NCBI GenBank assembly: GCA_946894095.1
Contig: OX335642.1
Span: 18,301,021-18,365,020, forward strand
Direction: 5' to 3'
Length of the DNA: 64,000 bases
DNA from: Incurvaria masculella
Lineage: Eukaryota > Arthropoda > Insecta > Lepidoptera > Incurvariidae
The translations under genes and the position numbers were made by a program. The notes under the pieces were generated by a model. The model saw only the letters and a list, made by a program, of their open reading frames with translations. It did no database searches and was not told the DNA's origin. This document shows positions 42,765 through 52,860 of this stretch, in pieces (the stretch's first letter is position 1; every line of letters starts with the position of its first letter).

Positions 42765-42835
42765 TATCACAAACGAAGGAATGTAGGGTCTCTCGCTGTA
42801 TTCTATTTTTCTTACCATGGAGAACACGGAGATCG
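42765..42835 (+). mobile_element. jockey-like LINE, short internal fragment
   Basis: GGAATGTAGGGTCTCTCGCT and GTATTC..CTTACCATGGAGA match the reverse of 11725-11780, the RRDVGSLAV region. It leads straight into the palindrome at 42819-42853. Confidence 0.6.
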
Positions 42836-42853
42836 ACGATCTTCGTGTTCTCC
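42819..42853. repeat. 35 bp near-perfect palindrome
   Basis: GGAGAACACGGAGATCG and CGATCTTCGTGTTCTCC pair with one mismatch around a single A. The left arm is LINE sequence, so the right arm looks like an inverted copy made at the breakpoint. Confidence 0.85.
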
Positions 42854-42949
42854 AAAGTTGCGGTTTTCTAAGGACTCGAACAAGTGAAATATCCTTGTAC
42901 GTGGCCTCGAAGTGACGAATCAGAAACACCTATTCCGCCTTACATTGGG

Positions 42950-42968
42950 TTAGGTTAGGTTAGGTTAG
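42950..42968. repeat. interstitial (TTAGG)n
   Basis: TTAGG three times followed by TTAG. This is the arthropod telomere motif, but four units alone do not show telomeric origin. Confidence 0.9.
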
Positions 42969-43399
42969 ACCAAATATAAAGCCGTATACGCCACCCAGCG
43001 GTGCCGACACCTACATTAAGTAAGGTCAGAGTTAAGTAAACGTAAACAAAACGCGAATCCTCCGCCGCCCGTCTCCAACCGCGCCAATCAAATTCCGCTC
43101 ACGTCGGCCGGCTCGCATCTCATCAACTTTACAATAAAATGGCCGCCGGTCCTCCCCCTCCCCCACCTCCCCGGTCGCGGTCCGCGCCGCGCTCTATTGT
43201 CCCGGCGCGGCCCTCGCGCTCCGCCCGCGTCCGACGCGGCTCGGGCGAAAACAACGGGGCCCCCATCTCGCGGATCGATACCGCTCAACGTTAGGGTTGT
43301 CACCGCTGAGGTATGGATTACCTGGCTTTTTACACCTGACTAATTTAGATCATAATTCCTATTAATTTAGAATAAGATGTCATTATCGTATTGAAGAGT
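42969..43399. other. no gene; CpG-island-like patch
   Basis: 43025-43275 is strongly GC- and CpG-rich with a CCAAT box (GCGCCAATCA, 43080-43089). It is unlike the repeats. It could be promoter-proximal, but no exon or TATA box is recognised nearby. Confidence 0.45.
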
Positions 43400-43660
43400 T
43401 TGCTCTTCACCAATGTATTTATAGTTCTTATAATAAATTCTTTGTGAGCATAAGTAATCAAGCAATCACTGAAAACTATTTTGTAAGTATCAATGGAAAA
43501 AATAAGAATACAATGACCGACCTGACGAAGTTTCTTGTCAGCTCTTCTTAGCCAGAAGTAATCGAACCGACAGGAAATAAAATGACGAATCCGAGTGTGT
43601 AATATAAATCTAATAGCGGAAATAAAGAAACTGAAACTGAAACTGAAAATAACCACAACG
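43400..43660 (+). repeat. non-LTR 3'-end-like repeat, partner of 36985-37225
   Basis: CTCTTCACCAATGTATTTAT, AATTCTTTGTGAGCATAAGT, CTGACGAAGTTTCTTGTCAG, CTCTTCTTAGCCAGAAGTAA, AAATGACGAATCCGA and AAAGAAACTGAAACTGAAAC, ending with a short ACTGAA run. It has no coding capacity. Confidence 0.65.
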
Positions 43661-43682
43661 AAATTCATGCGCATCGGGAGGA

Positions 43683-43945
43683 CTACAACTGCGCGGCGAC
43701 TAGCCTTTCATGTCAGAGGTCATTTGTTCAAATCTCCGCCCCGTTCATGCACTACTTTATTTACCTTTCTTACCCCTGTTTTCACCACCTCCAGTTACCT
43801 ATAATCCGATAAGTAACTTTCAGTTACATTGCATATTTACATGGTGTAACCGAAAGATAACGTTGGGATTTATGTAACTGGAGGTGGTGGAAACGGGCAT
43901 TAGTTGGATAAGTATGATGCGAGCTGTTCGGTTTCCATGTTAAAC
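43683..43945 (+). mobile_element. SINE head split by a MITE
   Basis: GCGGCGACTAGCCTTTCATG, CAGAGGTCATTTGTTCAAAT and CATGCACTACTTTATTTACC up to 43772, resuming after 43899 with GTTGGATAAGTATGATGCGA, GCTGTTCGGTTTCCATG. In intact copies the CACCAC(T)n linker leads directly to GTTGGATAAGTG. The rest of the body is lost. Confidence 0.7.
43773..43899. mobile_element. 127 bp MITE with TTA target duplication
   Basis: The left arm CCTGTTTTCACCACCTCCAG and the right arm (reverse complement) CCCGTTTCCACCACCTCCAG continue to GTTAC. TTA lies at both flanks (43770-43772, 43900-43902). The insertion is inside a SINE, which gives an independent check of the empty site. A PIF/Harbinger-type origin is inferred from the TTA. 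Confidence 0.8.
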
Positions 43946-44734
43946 CGCAGATCTTTTTCCCCTATTCGGGAGAGATAGCAACCCAGCTGAAAGTGCGAGG
44001 TGTGCTTTATAATGCCAGCTGACGCCCGTTGTCTTCTGTGTCGAGTTCCATGGTTTCGACACTCATGGGTGTGCTTTCCTCTTCTCCTTTTTTCCTTGTC
44101 TGTCAACACTGTGGACCGAGTCAAAGACGAAAGTCGTCATACTTAGATATATATCAAGTGAAAGTGAGAGGAATTATCGTTAGGATAACGACCACGACCA
44201 GTTTGACGAAGTACTTCGCAAATATGAAAAGATGTATTTCTGATGAGGAAGCGAAAGAAGTATGATGTGATCGTACCATATTAAGATTTATCTTCTCTGC
44301 CTACCTCTCCGAGGAATCGACGTAATCGTATGTTGGAATGTACATGTATTTAACTACTTATTATCTTAAGATATCTTCAACTTCATTCGTGCTCATCGAT
44401 GATTTTCATTGAGAATGCGAGTGATTTCATGGTACGAAACTGAGTTTTCCTTTCCCTATTTACTGAGTGACCGCTAAAAGATAATACCGCATTGAATGAA
44501 AAACATTGGAAGTTCTAAACTCGAAACTGCATATAAAAACTCCTTAATCTGTCCCTATGAAGTTTGCTCCCTAACTATCGGAACAACTTACCGTCCAAAA
44601 TGCGTCATGGTATCTACACGTCTGTCCAGTTATTTACAAGAAGCTACGCATATATGCCTTCGACTCACTAGTCAGCCTAACCAATTGTTTCGTGTGCGTC
44701 AAAGAGCAAACAGTCAAAGATAAAGAGTAGGTCA
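43946..44734. other. no recognised element
   Basis: Short frames only (74-78 codons). No repeat family recognised. Confidence 0.4.
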
Positions 44735-45330
44735 GAGGCGCAGGGACTTGCTTTCTATGCCAGAGGACATTAATTCAATTCTAGCCATGTTCATGCACCA
44801 CGTTCATTATCATTTAATTTTGGATAAGTATTCAACACGAATGTGACCTGTTCTCGAACTGTAATTCCCCTAGGTAGTAGGGTAAGCCAGCCAGGGTTGG
44901 TACCAACGCATTGGATGAAAATATGGACAAAGCGACGGTTAGAAATTGTCCTTGTTTTCCATTCAGTTCAATGTCGCTGTGCTCATAAAGGGAAGGTCCT
45001 GGTATTGCACCTAATTCCTGCGGAGTGTTGGGCCACTATGACGGTGGGTATGGATAGCAGTGGGTTGGTCACGTCGTCAGCCGAAGAGACGACGACCGTT
45101 GGAGTAACCATTTCCTACACTGGCGGCCGTCCAACTGAAGACCTCCCGCCAGGTGGGACGACGACATCAAGTGCGTCGGCGGAAAGCAGTGGTTCTGTAC
45201 CGCTGAGGGCCGGGAGGACTAGAGAAAAATTGGAGAGGCGTATGTCCAGCAGCGGACTCTAATACGTTGACTGACTGACTGACTGACATGGTATGAGCCA
45301 TCCATTTCCAGTAACATAAACAATTAGAAC
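44735..45330 (+). mobile_element. SINE split by an RTE 3' end
   Basis: Head GGCGCAGGGACTTGCTTTCT and body GGTAGTAGGGTAAGCCAGCC, GTTGGTACCAACGCATTGGA, GGAAGGTCCTGGTATTGCAC run to about 45039. The tail ATGGTATGAGCCATCC..CATAAAC resumes at 45287. The intervening 250 bases are the 3' end of an RTE element. Confidence 0.75.
45045..45286 (+). pseudogene. RTE-like non-LTR element, last ~75 codons and tail
   Basis: Mixed frames give HVVSRRDDDRWS, then RPPARWDDDIK, GGKQWFCTAEGREDQREIGE and AYVQQRT. This is the C-terminal RPPTRWDDDI..W...A.DR..WR..GEAYV region of RTE elements; the same segment occurs at 53845-54040. It ends in a (TGAC)n run at 45269-45286, as RTE 3' ends do. It is 5'-truncated at insertion. 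Confidence 0.8.
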
Positions 45331-46914
45331 ATTTCTAATGATTAAATCTATGAGATTTTCCATGTGACTCCAAGCAAGTGATTTTCCATGTGACTCTGGG
45401 AATGCATGAACAGAAAAAGTCATTGATCGGTTGATTAATAACGTCAGTAATCACAAGCTCTTTGAGCTAATTTCTCAAAAAACGACGCTCATGCAAAACA
45501 CCAACAGCATAATTCACAACGTTTGAATCCGACAAGGCGAATGCATTCGCCGAGAAGTTGAAAAGCAACGCCGCCCAGTCATCTCATGAACATTTCACGC
45601 GGCGGCATCTGCCGTGCCCGGGGCCCGTAGTTTTTCCCATTCGGACAAAAAAGGCCCATAAAAACGCGGGACCGCGCCGTCGTCGACAAAGGGAGTTATT
45701 CCGCGCTACTCGGGCGATGTTTGGCGAGTATGCGCCAGGACGAGGTTAGAGGATATCTGGAGCGGCCACTGAACTAGGAATACGTTGGCAATGCCTTTCC
45801 GTTCACTTGACTGTCGCTATGCTTAAAAACCATACAAATCATGGACTAGACTAGAAAAGACGCGCAAAAAACGGATGAGACCAAATTTATTTCATACCAA
45901 GTCTAACCTAATCTTTCTTATTTTACTCAAAACATCTCAAAGCTGCAGAATGTTGTTCGAACTACGTTTCAAGTTTTACATTTTAAAAATTATCATGAAA
46001 AGATAAATATTGTCGACTGAGTTGACGAATTAGTGGGTCAACGCTTTTTTACCACTGAAAAGTGAATTTTGGGTTATGACGCCTGTTAACCCCATGATCT
46101 ACGAATGCACAGGTTATCATGGCTTCAACATTTACTCTTTTTTCAAAAAAACTTGAAAATATTTCGCGTCGATTTGAAAAGTGAGGCATCGGGTAAGTGT
46201 GTTCTATCCCTCTGTAACTCGCGGTAGTGGTTAGGTAGGTATGGTGGGTAGGTGTATAACTGCCGGTCGAACACTCGCTATTAAGGGTTACAGTACGCGC
46301 CAAACTTACATGCGCCTCGCGCGAACAAAAAACTCTCTTGAGACAAGGGCATAGAGTAAACGCGCGAGCTTTAGAGGCACATTTAAGTTTCGCGCGAACT
46401 ATACTATCGGACACGCGGTCGTCGCATCGGGACATTTTTTTCAAAATGGCGACTTATTCTAGCAGTAATATTTCTTCATGCAAAAACAGAAGTGACTGTG
46501 TGTACTTCTAGGCAAATAAATAAGATAACCCAGAAGTATTCATAAAATATGGCAACAAGCGCACGATAGTAAAGCGAGAGGATAGCCATATTTAGCAAAT
46601 TGCCAATTCTGTGGGAGCAGCGGCTTCAGGGGTCGTTATTAAAAATGTTTCATACTGTCCGTTTAGGTTGGAAAACTCGGCCATCCGGGCAATGTGGCAG
46701 TGGGTATGTCTACATGATATATTTGGCAGCTGACTACGTTGCATTTTACGGTACCAAATTCAGCCATTAATTTGCAATATCACTGCCGCCGTTTTGGATA
46801 AGAGCTAACTCTGATAACATGTAACGTCTCACACTTGTTTATCTGTTTTCCTGCTTATATAGAAACCACCAACCCGATTTTGTTTAAAGCTCTAAGGGAC
46901 CTTAGACCTAAAAA
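45331..46914. other. 1.6 kb without recognised elements
   Basis: 45530-45760 and 46270-46440 are CpG-rich. A 131-codon minus frame (46049-46444) is the longest here but shows no domain, no neighbouring exon signals and unremarkable composition. GATTTTCCATGTGACTC occurs twice at 45353-45396. Confidence 0.4.
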
Positions 46915-47045
46915 ACCAACCTGCAAGCAAGCCGAGCAATACAAGGAAGGTCCTGGCAAGGCACTTAGTTCCCATGTGATGTGTTAGGCTAATATCTGAC
47001 GGTCAATTCGGTATTAGCCATCCATGTCCTGTTACATAAAAAAAA
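46915..47045 (+). mobile_element. SINE 3' half with poly(A)
   Basis: AGCCGAGCAATACAAGGAAG, GTCCTGGCAAGGCACTTAGT, GTGATGTGTTAGGCTAATAT, GGTATTAGCCATCCATGTCC, TACATAAAAAAAA. It closely resembles the copy at 60075-60368, so it belongs to the same subfamily. Confidence 0.8.
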
Positions 47046-47814
47046 TATTATAAAATTAAAATTAAATTGGTGCTGTCACACTGGACACCCCAACGCACGC
47101 TTTAAGTTATCCATTCATTTATCTATCAGCACCTTCCAAGGAGGCATATAAAATGAATTTTGATTAAATATCCTCGCGGGCTTGGCTACGCCCGCAGCCA
47201 GACACAGGGCGTCGCCAAGTTTCGGCCTAGTCAGGCCGGGCGGCGCTTTCCCACGCCCGTGCCTACGTCGCTCTAGACAAAATGCCCATCTAATGTTTGC
47301 TGCACAGACCAATCAATACATTGTTAGGCCTTTACAGAATTTAGTCAATAGGTGGCATCGAACAAAGTCATTCTGAAAACAATTAAAATATATATGTACA
47401 GTTGTGTAGTTGTAAAGTAACCAATTAATTTTGCTCAAAATTCATACTTTTAGAGTGAGTTGAGTAAAGTGAGTGAGTAGAGAAATGACAAAATAATCAT
47501 CAGGCGAGGGCAAATTTCTTCCATGTTTAGCTGTGACGGAACTTTTCTTTGGGTTTTTCGATCTCTATTATTTTAAGGACTTTAATGCAAGGCTTATATG
47601 CCAATCTCGCAGTGCCTTTAGATATATAAAACGCAAAACATTTGCAACATATAACAACTCTAAATTCGGAGACAACAACTTACTTCTTCTCTTTCTTTAC
47701 AGACATACATAATATTTTCATTTATGCTCCACTATTACTGGATTTACAGCCATTTCACCTTAACAAAATATTTACGTTCTTCTAGGCTGCCCGGAAAAGG
47801 CAATTTCACCCACT
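47046..47814. other. no recognised element
   Basis: 47175-47290 is GC-richer with two short overlapping frames. Nothing else. Confidence 0.4.
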
Positions 47815-48125
47815 TCCTTTCTACCAATGCTCGACGCGTAGCAGGCAGGAAAGGCACAATTACTATCGAAGATGCCAAAATTAGAATCAACCGATTCTCT
47901 AGATAATTTATCCATAAGGTCGGTAAACTATGGAATGCTCTTTATACCGAGGGATTCCTCCCAAAGTATAACTTTTAAATATATTGTGAAGAAGCACCTT
48001 TTGCCGTCCGGCATGGTTTTCGAAATGGAAATGGAGTTCGAAAGCCCATGGGCGTCGTCGAGGACCTCTTATGTCAGGGCCTAACGCAGGCCATATGCCG
48101 TGTTATATGCATAACATTAAATAAA
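47815..48125 (+). mobile_element. jockey-like LINE, 3' fragment
   Basis: CTTTCTACCAATGCTCGACG, CGATTCTCTAGATAATTTAT, GGTCGGTAAACTATGGAATG, TATATTGTGAAGAAGCACCT, CCGGCATGGTTTTCGAAATG, AAAGCCCATGGGCGTCGTCG and TAACGCAGGCCATATGCCGT. It is collinear with the reverse of 11385-11650 and ends in TTAAATAAATA. Confidence 0.75.
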
Positions 48126-48144
48126 TAGGCATTTATGTATAATG

Positions 48145-48235
48145 TTGCTTGCTGCCTCTGTTTCCGCAGGCCCACCTGCGCGATGAGTCGCGCGGCCTGG
48201 CACGAGCGATATTAATGATTTGTCGAAAATCATAA
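48145..48235 (+). other. candidate 3' splice site and short terminal exon
   Basis: TTGCTTGCTGCCTCTGTTTC then CGCAG is a textbook polypyrimidine tract and acceptor (AG at 48168-48169). The following 21 codons stay open (AHLRDESRGLARAILMICRK) to a TAA at 48233. The segment is GC-rich and unlike nearby repeats. There is no recognisable protein and no clear poly(A) signal just downstream, so this is a low-confidence exon. Confidence 0.2.
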
Positions 48236-49532
48236 GAAACCTCGCGAGCATTGTTCCACGCTCGTTAATAGATTTCCCATTTCCATGTAAATACGTCGAA
48301 ATCGAACCGGCGCCATTGTGCGCCCATGAATATTGTAGCATCTCCACAATCGGAGTCGGGCGGGCCACAGAAATGATAATGCCTAGTCAAACAATACCAC
48401 AAGTCATACATACGCACATAAAAACGTCCACCTACATGAGTTTGAACAATGTAACGGAAGCAGGATTGCTATGGGGACTCGCTTATTGTATGGATGAATA
48501 TTATTCGGTAGTGAATAACTATGTATTTGAATGGAGGACACAATGGCAGTAAAATAGAAAATCATATTAGCCGTTACAGATCAATCGCTTTTGGTTAATT
48601 CCACAAGATCGACTAACCTACTAATAAACACTTCATCGATATTACTCCGGTAATTCAATAAAGACGGCATTAGGTTACTCGCGTACAAGGAATTGAACAA
48701 AATGGCGACAAATTCGAATCAGCTGTTTTGTAGTTTTGACAGTGAATCTACTGACCTAGAATGCAGTATTCCGTGCAATATGTTTGCGGTAGCTGAGTAA
48801 CCGGGGGCATAGGCGGCGGTCGCGAGAGCTTGTGATTAGAGTCCATATCGTTTGAAGACTAGTGAGCGTAGGTTAAATTAATCCTTCTCTATTCCGAGAT
48901 TATTACCCGTTTCCTTTTAGTTTTAGATTAATACCCGTAAATCCAGATTAGAAGTTTACATGTTAAATTTTCAAAATTGTAAGATAAATGTTTATGTGAT
49001 TTTTTTTTGTATTGCAACAGATAATTACAATGCTTCTGAAGGAAGACGTCACTTTTTAACCTTAAATGAAAACACATTAATCTTCTCGTTAAATATATTC
49101 CATAACTGGTTGTGAGTATTTACTTAAAAGTAAAAGTCCTAAGAAATCAGGATCAAATCAACAGAAATCAGAGAGGGTTAAGTCTAATATGTCACGTTTG
49201 TTGTGCTTTTGCCTGTCTATTATCGATGTACATAACTTTTAAAAAATTTTAAAGACTCGCAAAACTTGTCCAATTTTACGGGTATTTTTTGTCAAAGGGG
49301 TTGCCAGACGAATTTTCGAGCCTAATTGAAGAGCTTTCAAACATAAGAGCTTTAATTTTCCAGTTTCACGGTTTCTTTGCCCCGCTGTTGGTTCTGTTAA
49401 TAATTAAACTACAATTACTTAGAAACTGAACTTGAAAGAGCTTGTTCGACTCAAATCACCAAATTGATGAAACACTCCTTTCTAGTCTGGAGGTCAAAAT
49501 TAATAACTGTTTTAATCTGTTTTTTATTACTT
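48236..49532. other. 1.3 kb without recognised elements
   Basis: 48236-48370 remains CpG-rich; the rest is AT-rich. The 110-codon plus frame (48220-48552) overlaps an 83-codon minus frame and has no domain. Confidence 0.4.
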
Positions 49533-50040
49533 TTTTAGGGTACCGTACCCAAACGGTGCCAGCAGAACCCTATTAGTAAGCCTCCGCTGTCCGCCCGTCC
49601 GTACCTCTGTCCGTCCGTACCTCTCTCACAGGGCTGTATTTCATGGACCGTAATAGGTAGGCAGCTGAAAATTTCACAGATTGTGTGTTTATTTTGCCGC
49701 TATTACAACTCATTTCTCTGCCGCACTGCCAGGATATGATTTCCTCATACCTAAAACCTGGGAGTATTCAAGCTTAAATTGAATAAGCTCGATAGCTCAG
49801 CCATAGTCCGCAAATCCGCTGGCATGGCGCCTCGCTGAACGTGGTTTCGCGAGGCGAGGTGTTTTTGGCTTTTCTGACCACCTTTGGTCCTCAGCACAGC
49901 CACCCATACCGGTTTTTCATAAAAAAAAACAAATAGTTACCTATTAATAAAATAATAAAAAATAAAGGGGGTGCCACACAAAAAACCTGATTGTATTGTG
50001 TTAAATCTTGAACCACGGTACGGAACCCTTCGTGTGCTCA
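49533..50040 (+). repeat. GGTTCCGT repeat interrupted by ~205 bp
   Basis: The 5' part (49533-49722) runs TTTTTTAGGGTACCGTACCC..GCCAGCAGAACCCTATTA..CTCACAGGGCTGTATTTCAT..TTTGCCGCTATTACAA. The 3' part (49930-50040) runs AAATAGTTAC..GGGGGTGCCACACAAAAAAC..CCACGGTACGGAACCCTTCG. The insert at 49723-49929 contains TCGATAGCTCAGCCATAGTC and ends CGGTTTTTCATAAAAAAAAA, so it has a poly(A)-like end and may be a small retroposon. Confidence 0.7.
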
Positions 50041-50224
50041 TCTTCCCCGCACCTCCACGCAGCTCCAGACTCTCTCCCGCACCCGAGCCTGCCTCTAAAG
50101 CCTGCCCAATAGATTCCTTTGTAGGATACAGCAGGGGCGCCGCCCGGCCGCACACGAACGATCAGGGAATCTTCCAGTTTCCTCTTCACTTGTCTGTATT
50201 ACGTTGCAAAAGACAACCTGTAGG

Positions 50225-50355
50225 TTCCTACATTTTTATGAAAATGCCATGAACGTCCTTATATTTAGCAACTGCATTGAACTAGATGGAAAACGCGGAT
50301 AATTTTCATTACCGCTTTGACTATCGTTCATTTAATGCTATGGTACCAACTTAGA
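50225..50355 (-). mobile_element. SINE body fragment
   Basis: TGCATTGAACTAGATGGAAA, ACGCGGATAATTTTCATTAC, CGCTTTGACTATCGTTCATT, TAATGCTATGGTACCAAC. Confidence 0.7.
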
Positions 50356-50844
50356 GCTATAATAAGGCTGGAGCGGACCATCTCTGGTTTATGTAGTAGT
50401 TACGGTTATTACAAATCCATCTTCTTTTTTCTTTAGGCAAAAAATAAGGACATATATAGATATCACAACTGTTACAATTACCGGAAATTTGCACTCCATC
50501 CTAAAATTACTAGGGGGCAATGAACCACAAACGAAAAATCTATGAGTCACCTCTTAGGACGTGCACGGTAGAAAATTCAGTTGCAGTTCAGCAAAATAGT
50601 TTTTTGTCACGACCACATAGGATAGGTACACAATTCGTAGTGTACGCAAGTACCGCGAAGCATCTCAGATAATGGCGACTATGCAACGCATTTTCATGTA
50701 ACTCATTATTTTATGGCGCGAAAAGAATGCGTATTTTATGCGGATGCATAAAATAAGAGTAATCCGTGCTACGTCAAAAACCTATTTTCAGCTTTTAGCT
50801 ATGTCAATGGAAAGAGCTTAGAGTTGGCTTTTTAGTATACATGG
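50356..50844. other. no recognised element
   Basis: AT-rich sequence, no frame above 60 codons. Confidence 0.4.
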
Positions 50845-50935
50845 GAATGCAACCTCTTTGGAACCGATATTATCCAGCTCTAGACCAACCCGAGCGAGCT
50901 TAACCCTACAACCTAGTGCATAGGGAAGAGGGTAC
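50845..50935 (-). mobile_element. SINE body fragment, head-to-head with the next copy
   Basis: CCAGCTCTAGACCAACCCGA, GCGAGCTTAACCCTACAACC, TAGTGCATAGGGAAGAGGGT are degraded minus-sense body. The next SINE starts immediately in the opposite orientation. Confidence 0.55.
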
Positions 50936-51260
50936 TGGTTTGTTTTGCGCGGTTGGGTTCTAGATGGGTGAACTTTATAAGCCGTAGAGGCTGGCCACGG
51001 TTCGTATTCCACGTAAAACTGTGGGTCCCTTCCTTCCTTACCAGGAGGTAGGGTTAATCCCGCCCGAGTCGGTACCATTGCATTGAATGAACGGTGGTCG
51101 AAGCGGCAATGTAAATAGTCCGTGTTTTCCATCCAGTTCAATGCACCTGAGCAATAGAAGGAAGGTCCTGGCATGCATGGTAGCTACACAATTCCCATGT
51201 GGTGTGTTATGCTAATATCATGACAGTTGTTATAAGCTATTCATGTCCAGTAAAATAAAA
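50936..51260 (+). mobile_element. 5S-type SINE, nearly complete
   Basis: Starts in the 5S-like segment: TTTTGCGCGGTTGGGTTCTA and GATGGGTGAAC. Then GAGGCTGGCCACGGTTCG, ATTCCACGTAAAACTGTGGG, GGAGGTAGGGTTAATCCCGC, GGTACCATTGCATTGAATGA, GGTGGTCGAAGCGGCAATG, GGAAGGTCCTGGCATG, TGGTGTGTTATGCTAATATC, CATGTCCAGTAAAATAAAAA. The tRNA-like part upstream of the 5S-like box is missing. Confidence 0.8.
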
Positions 51261-51344
51261 AAAACCTAAAATTATACCTACATGGGTTTAACACCAAATC
51301 TGCATTATGAACGAAAATGCAAATTTCAATCATGATTAGGAAAA

Positions 51345-51610
51345 ACCCCGAGATTCGAACTCGTGATCATCGACACAGGAGACCACAGGCGTAACCCCTA
51401 CAATTTTCATCCAATGCGATTGTACCAACCGGGGCGGGCCTAACATTACCACTTATCAGGGGAACGGTACTACAGTTTTACATGGACTCCTAACCGTGGA
51501 GCAGCTCGCATTTGTAACTAAATCTTACCATCTTAGGAAGAGAAATAAAGTATAGCATTAACTTAGTGGGGGTTGAGCCTTGCTTCCCATGCCAGAGGTC
51601 AAATGGGAAG
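51345..51610 (-). mobile_element. SINE body with tRNA-like pieces on both sides
   Basis: 51345-51402 is tRNA-like on the minus strand (B box GAGTTCGAATCTCGGGG). 51403-51530 is minus-sense SINE body (ATCCAATGCGATTGTACCAA, CCGGGGCGGGCCTAAC, GGAGCAGCTCGCATTTGTAA). 51560-51605 resembles a plus-sense head (TTGCTTCCCATGCCAGAGGT). The mixed polarity means a rearranged or multiply hit copy. Confidence 0.5.
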
Positions 51611-51614
51611 CAAG
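51579..51614. repeat. perfect 12 bp hairpin
   Basis: CTTGCTTCCCAT and ATGGGAAGCAAG around a 12-base loop, at the edge of the SINE head. Confidence 0.8.
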
Positions 51615-51633
51615 ACTCGTGCGCCTGAGTTAA

Positions 51634-52001
51634 GAACGGCCCGTAAGCTATGCTCCCCATACAAACGTAGTTTACTAATCATTTGGAAACCGCTATTCCA
51701 ATTAAATTGATATTTAATATCTAATATCAGGTAACAAATATCTCTGTCTGCATGCTTTTGTTTTTTTGAAAAATCCAAACCGAATGAAATGAATGCAAAA
51801 AGAAAATCTTCATAAGAATTTTGTTTTCTCTGTGGTTTGACCCAGAATACATTTACCGAAAAAACAAAGGCATGCAGACACAGATATTTGTAGCCTAATA
51901 TTAGATACCAAATATCAAGTAAGTTGGAACAGTGGTTTTCAAATTATTAGTAAACTACGATTGTATGGGAGGCGAAATTTTTAGGTGCTTACGGGCCGAC
52001 C
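51634..52001. mobile_element. 368 bp long-TIR MITE with TTAA flanks
   Basis: Ends GAACGGCCCGTAAGC and (reverse complement) GGTCGGCCCGTAAGC agree at 13 of 15. TTAA lies at both flanks (51630-51633, 52002-52005). Pairing continues for ~165 bases with CGTAGTTTACTAAT, ACAAATATCT.TGTCTGCATG and TTTGTTTTTT. The TTAA duplication suggests piggyBac mobilisation, although the tips lack the usual CCY start. No coding frame. Confidence 0.75.
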
Positions 52002-52005
52002 TTAA

Positions 52006-52734
52006 GGGTTGCTTGTACAGATTAAGGTTCCACCTGAGTCCAGTGTAAAAACTGTACGCGTTACATTTGCGTAATAGTTCGCATCAGAATCGAGTACGCA
52101 GCTTGACTAGGAAGCGAAATTAATGTTTTTCTTTTTAAAATCATTTTTTTAAAGCGAATTATAAATATGTTATCTCGTACCACAAAAAAGAAAATGGTGT
52201 GAAGCATTTATAGTTTCTAAACGCAGGTGAATTAACCTAGAAACTAACCTAAAAAAACAATTTTAAAAATATTTTTTTTAAGAATATAAGCAATGGATTA
52301 AAATAGTTTTACGCTCCAACACTAAATACTAGTCCAAACTTTGAAATGTTGTTGATTGCTGAGATAACGATAAAAAAACCCCAAAATATACACATTTCCG
52401 GAGGTTAGCGTCAGCGCTAACACAAAATATCAGTTCAAGGCCATAAATCTCTTTTACCTCTCTATTCGCTCGCGAACGAGCGAGCGTTCGAAATTCGCGG
52501 GTCTATCATAATAGAGCAGCGCTAACGCGCACTCAAACAGCGGCGTTTGCTCAACGCATTGGCGGCTCTCGCGGACGATTATTGAGAAATTAAGCGAGTT
52601 AGCGCGGCCGAGGTGCGATGCGAGCTGGACTCAATGGCGGACTCAGTGGGGAATGTGGGCCGCTCGTCGTGTGACGAAACGGAACTTTACGGGGGAGAAA
52701 AGGTTCTTTTGCCAAAGTCACCGTTGTGGTGTTA
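52006..52734. other. no recognised element; CpG-rich end
   Basis: AT-rich to 52400. 52455-52670 is CpG-rich with short inverted repeats such as CGAACG..CGTTCG (52473-52490). No gene seen. Confidence 0.4.
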
Positions 52735-52860
52735 GCCCAAATGCACTTATCCAACTCATAAATATACATAAATTGGTGTTTGAACAGGGCAGGGATTTGA
52801 ACCAGATCTATGGCATGATATGTGCCTGATCTTAACGGAGTTTTAAATTAATCTGGTCGC
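52735..52860 (-). mobile_element. SINE head fragment
   Basis: AAATGCACTTATCCAACTCA, then GGTGTTTGAACAGGGCAGGG, ATTTGAACC (B-box side), CTATGGCATGA: the minus-sense head region. Confidence 0.6.

Noticed and set aside
46049..46444. 131-codon minus frame
   Set aside because: It has no recognisable domain, no codon or context support, and lies in unassigned DNA. Frames of this length occur by chance in a 64 kb GC-mixed window.
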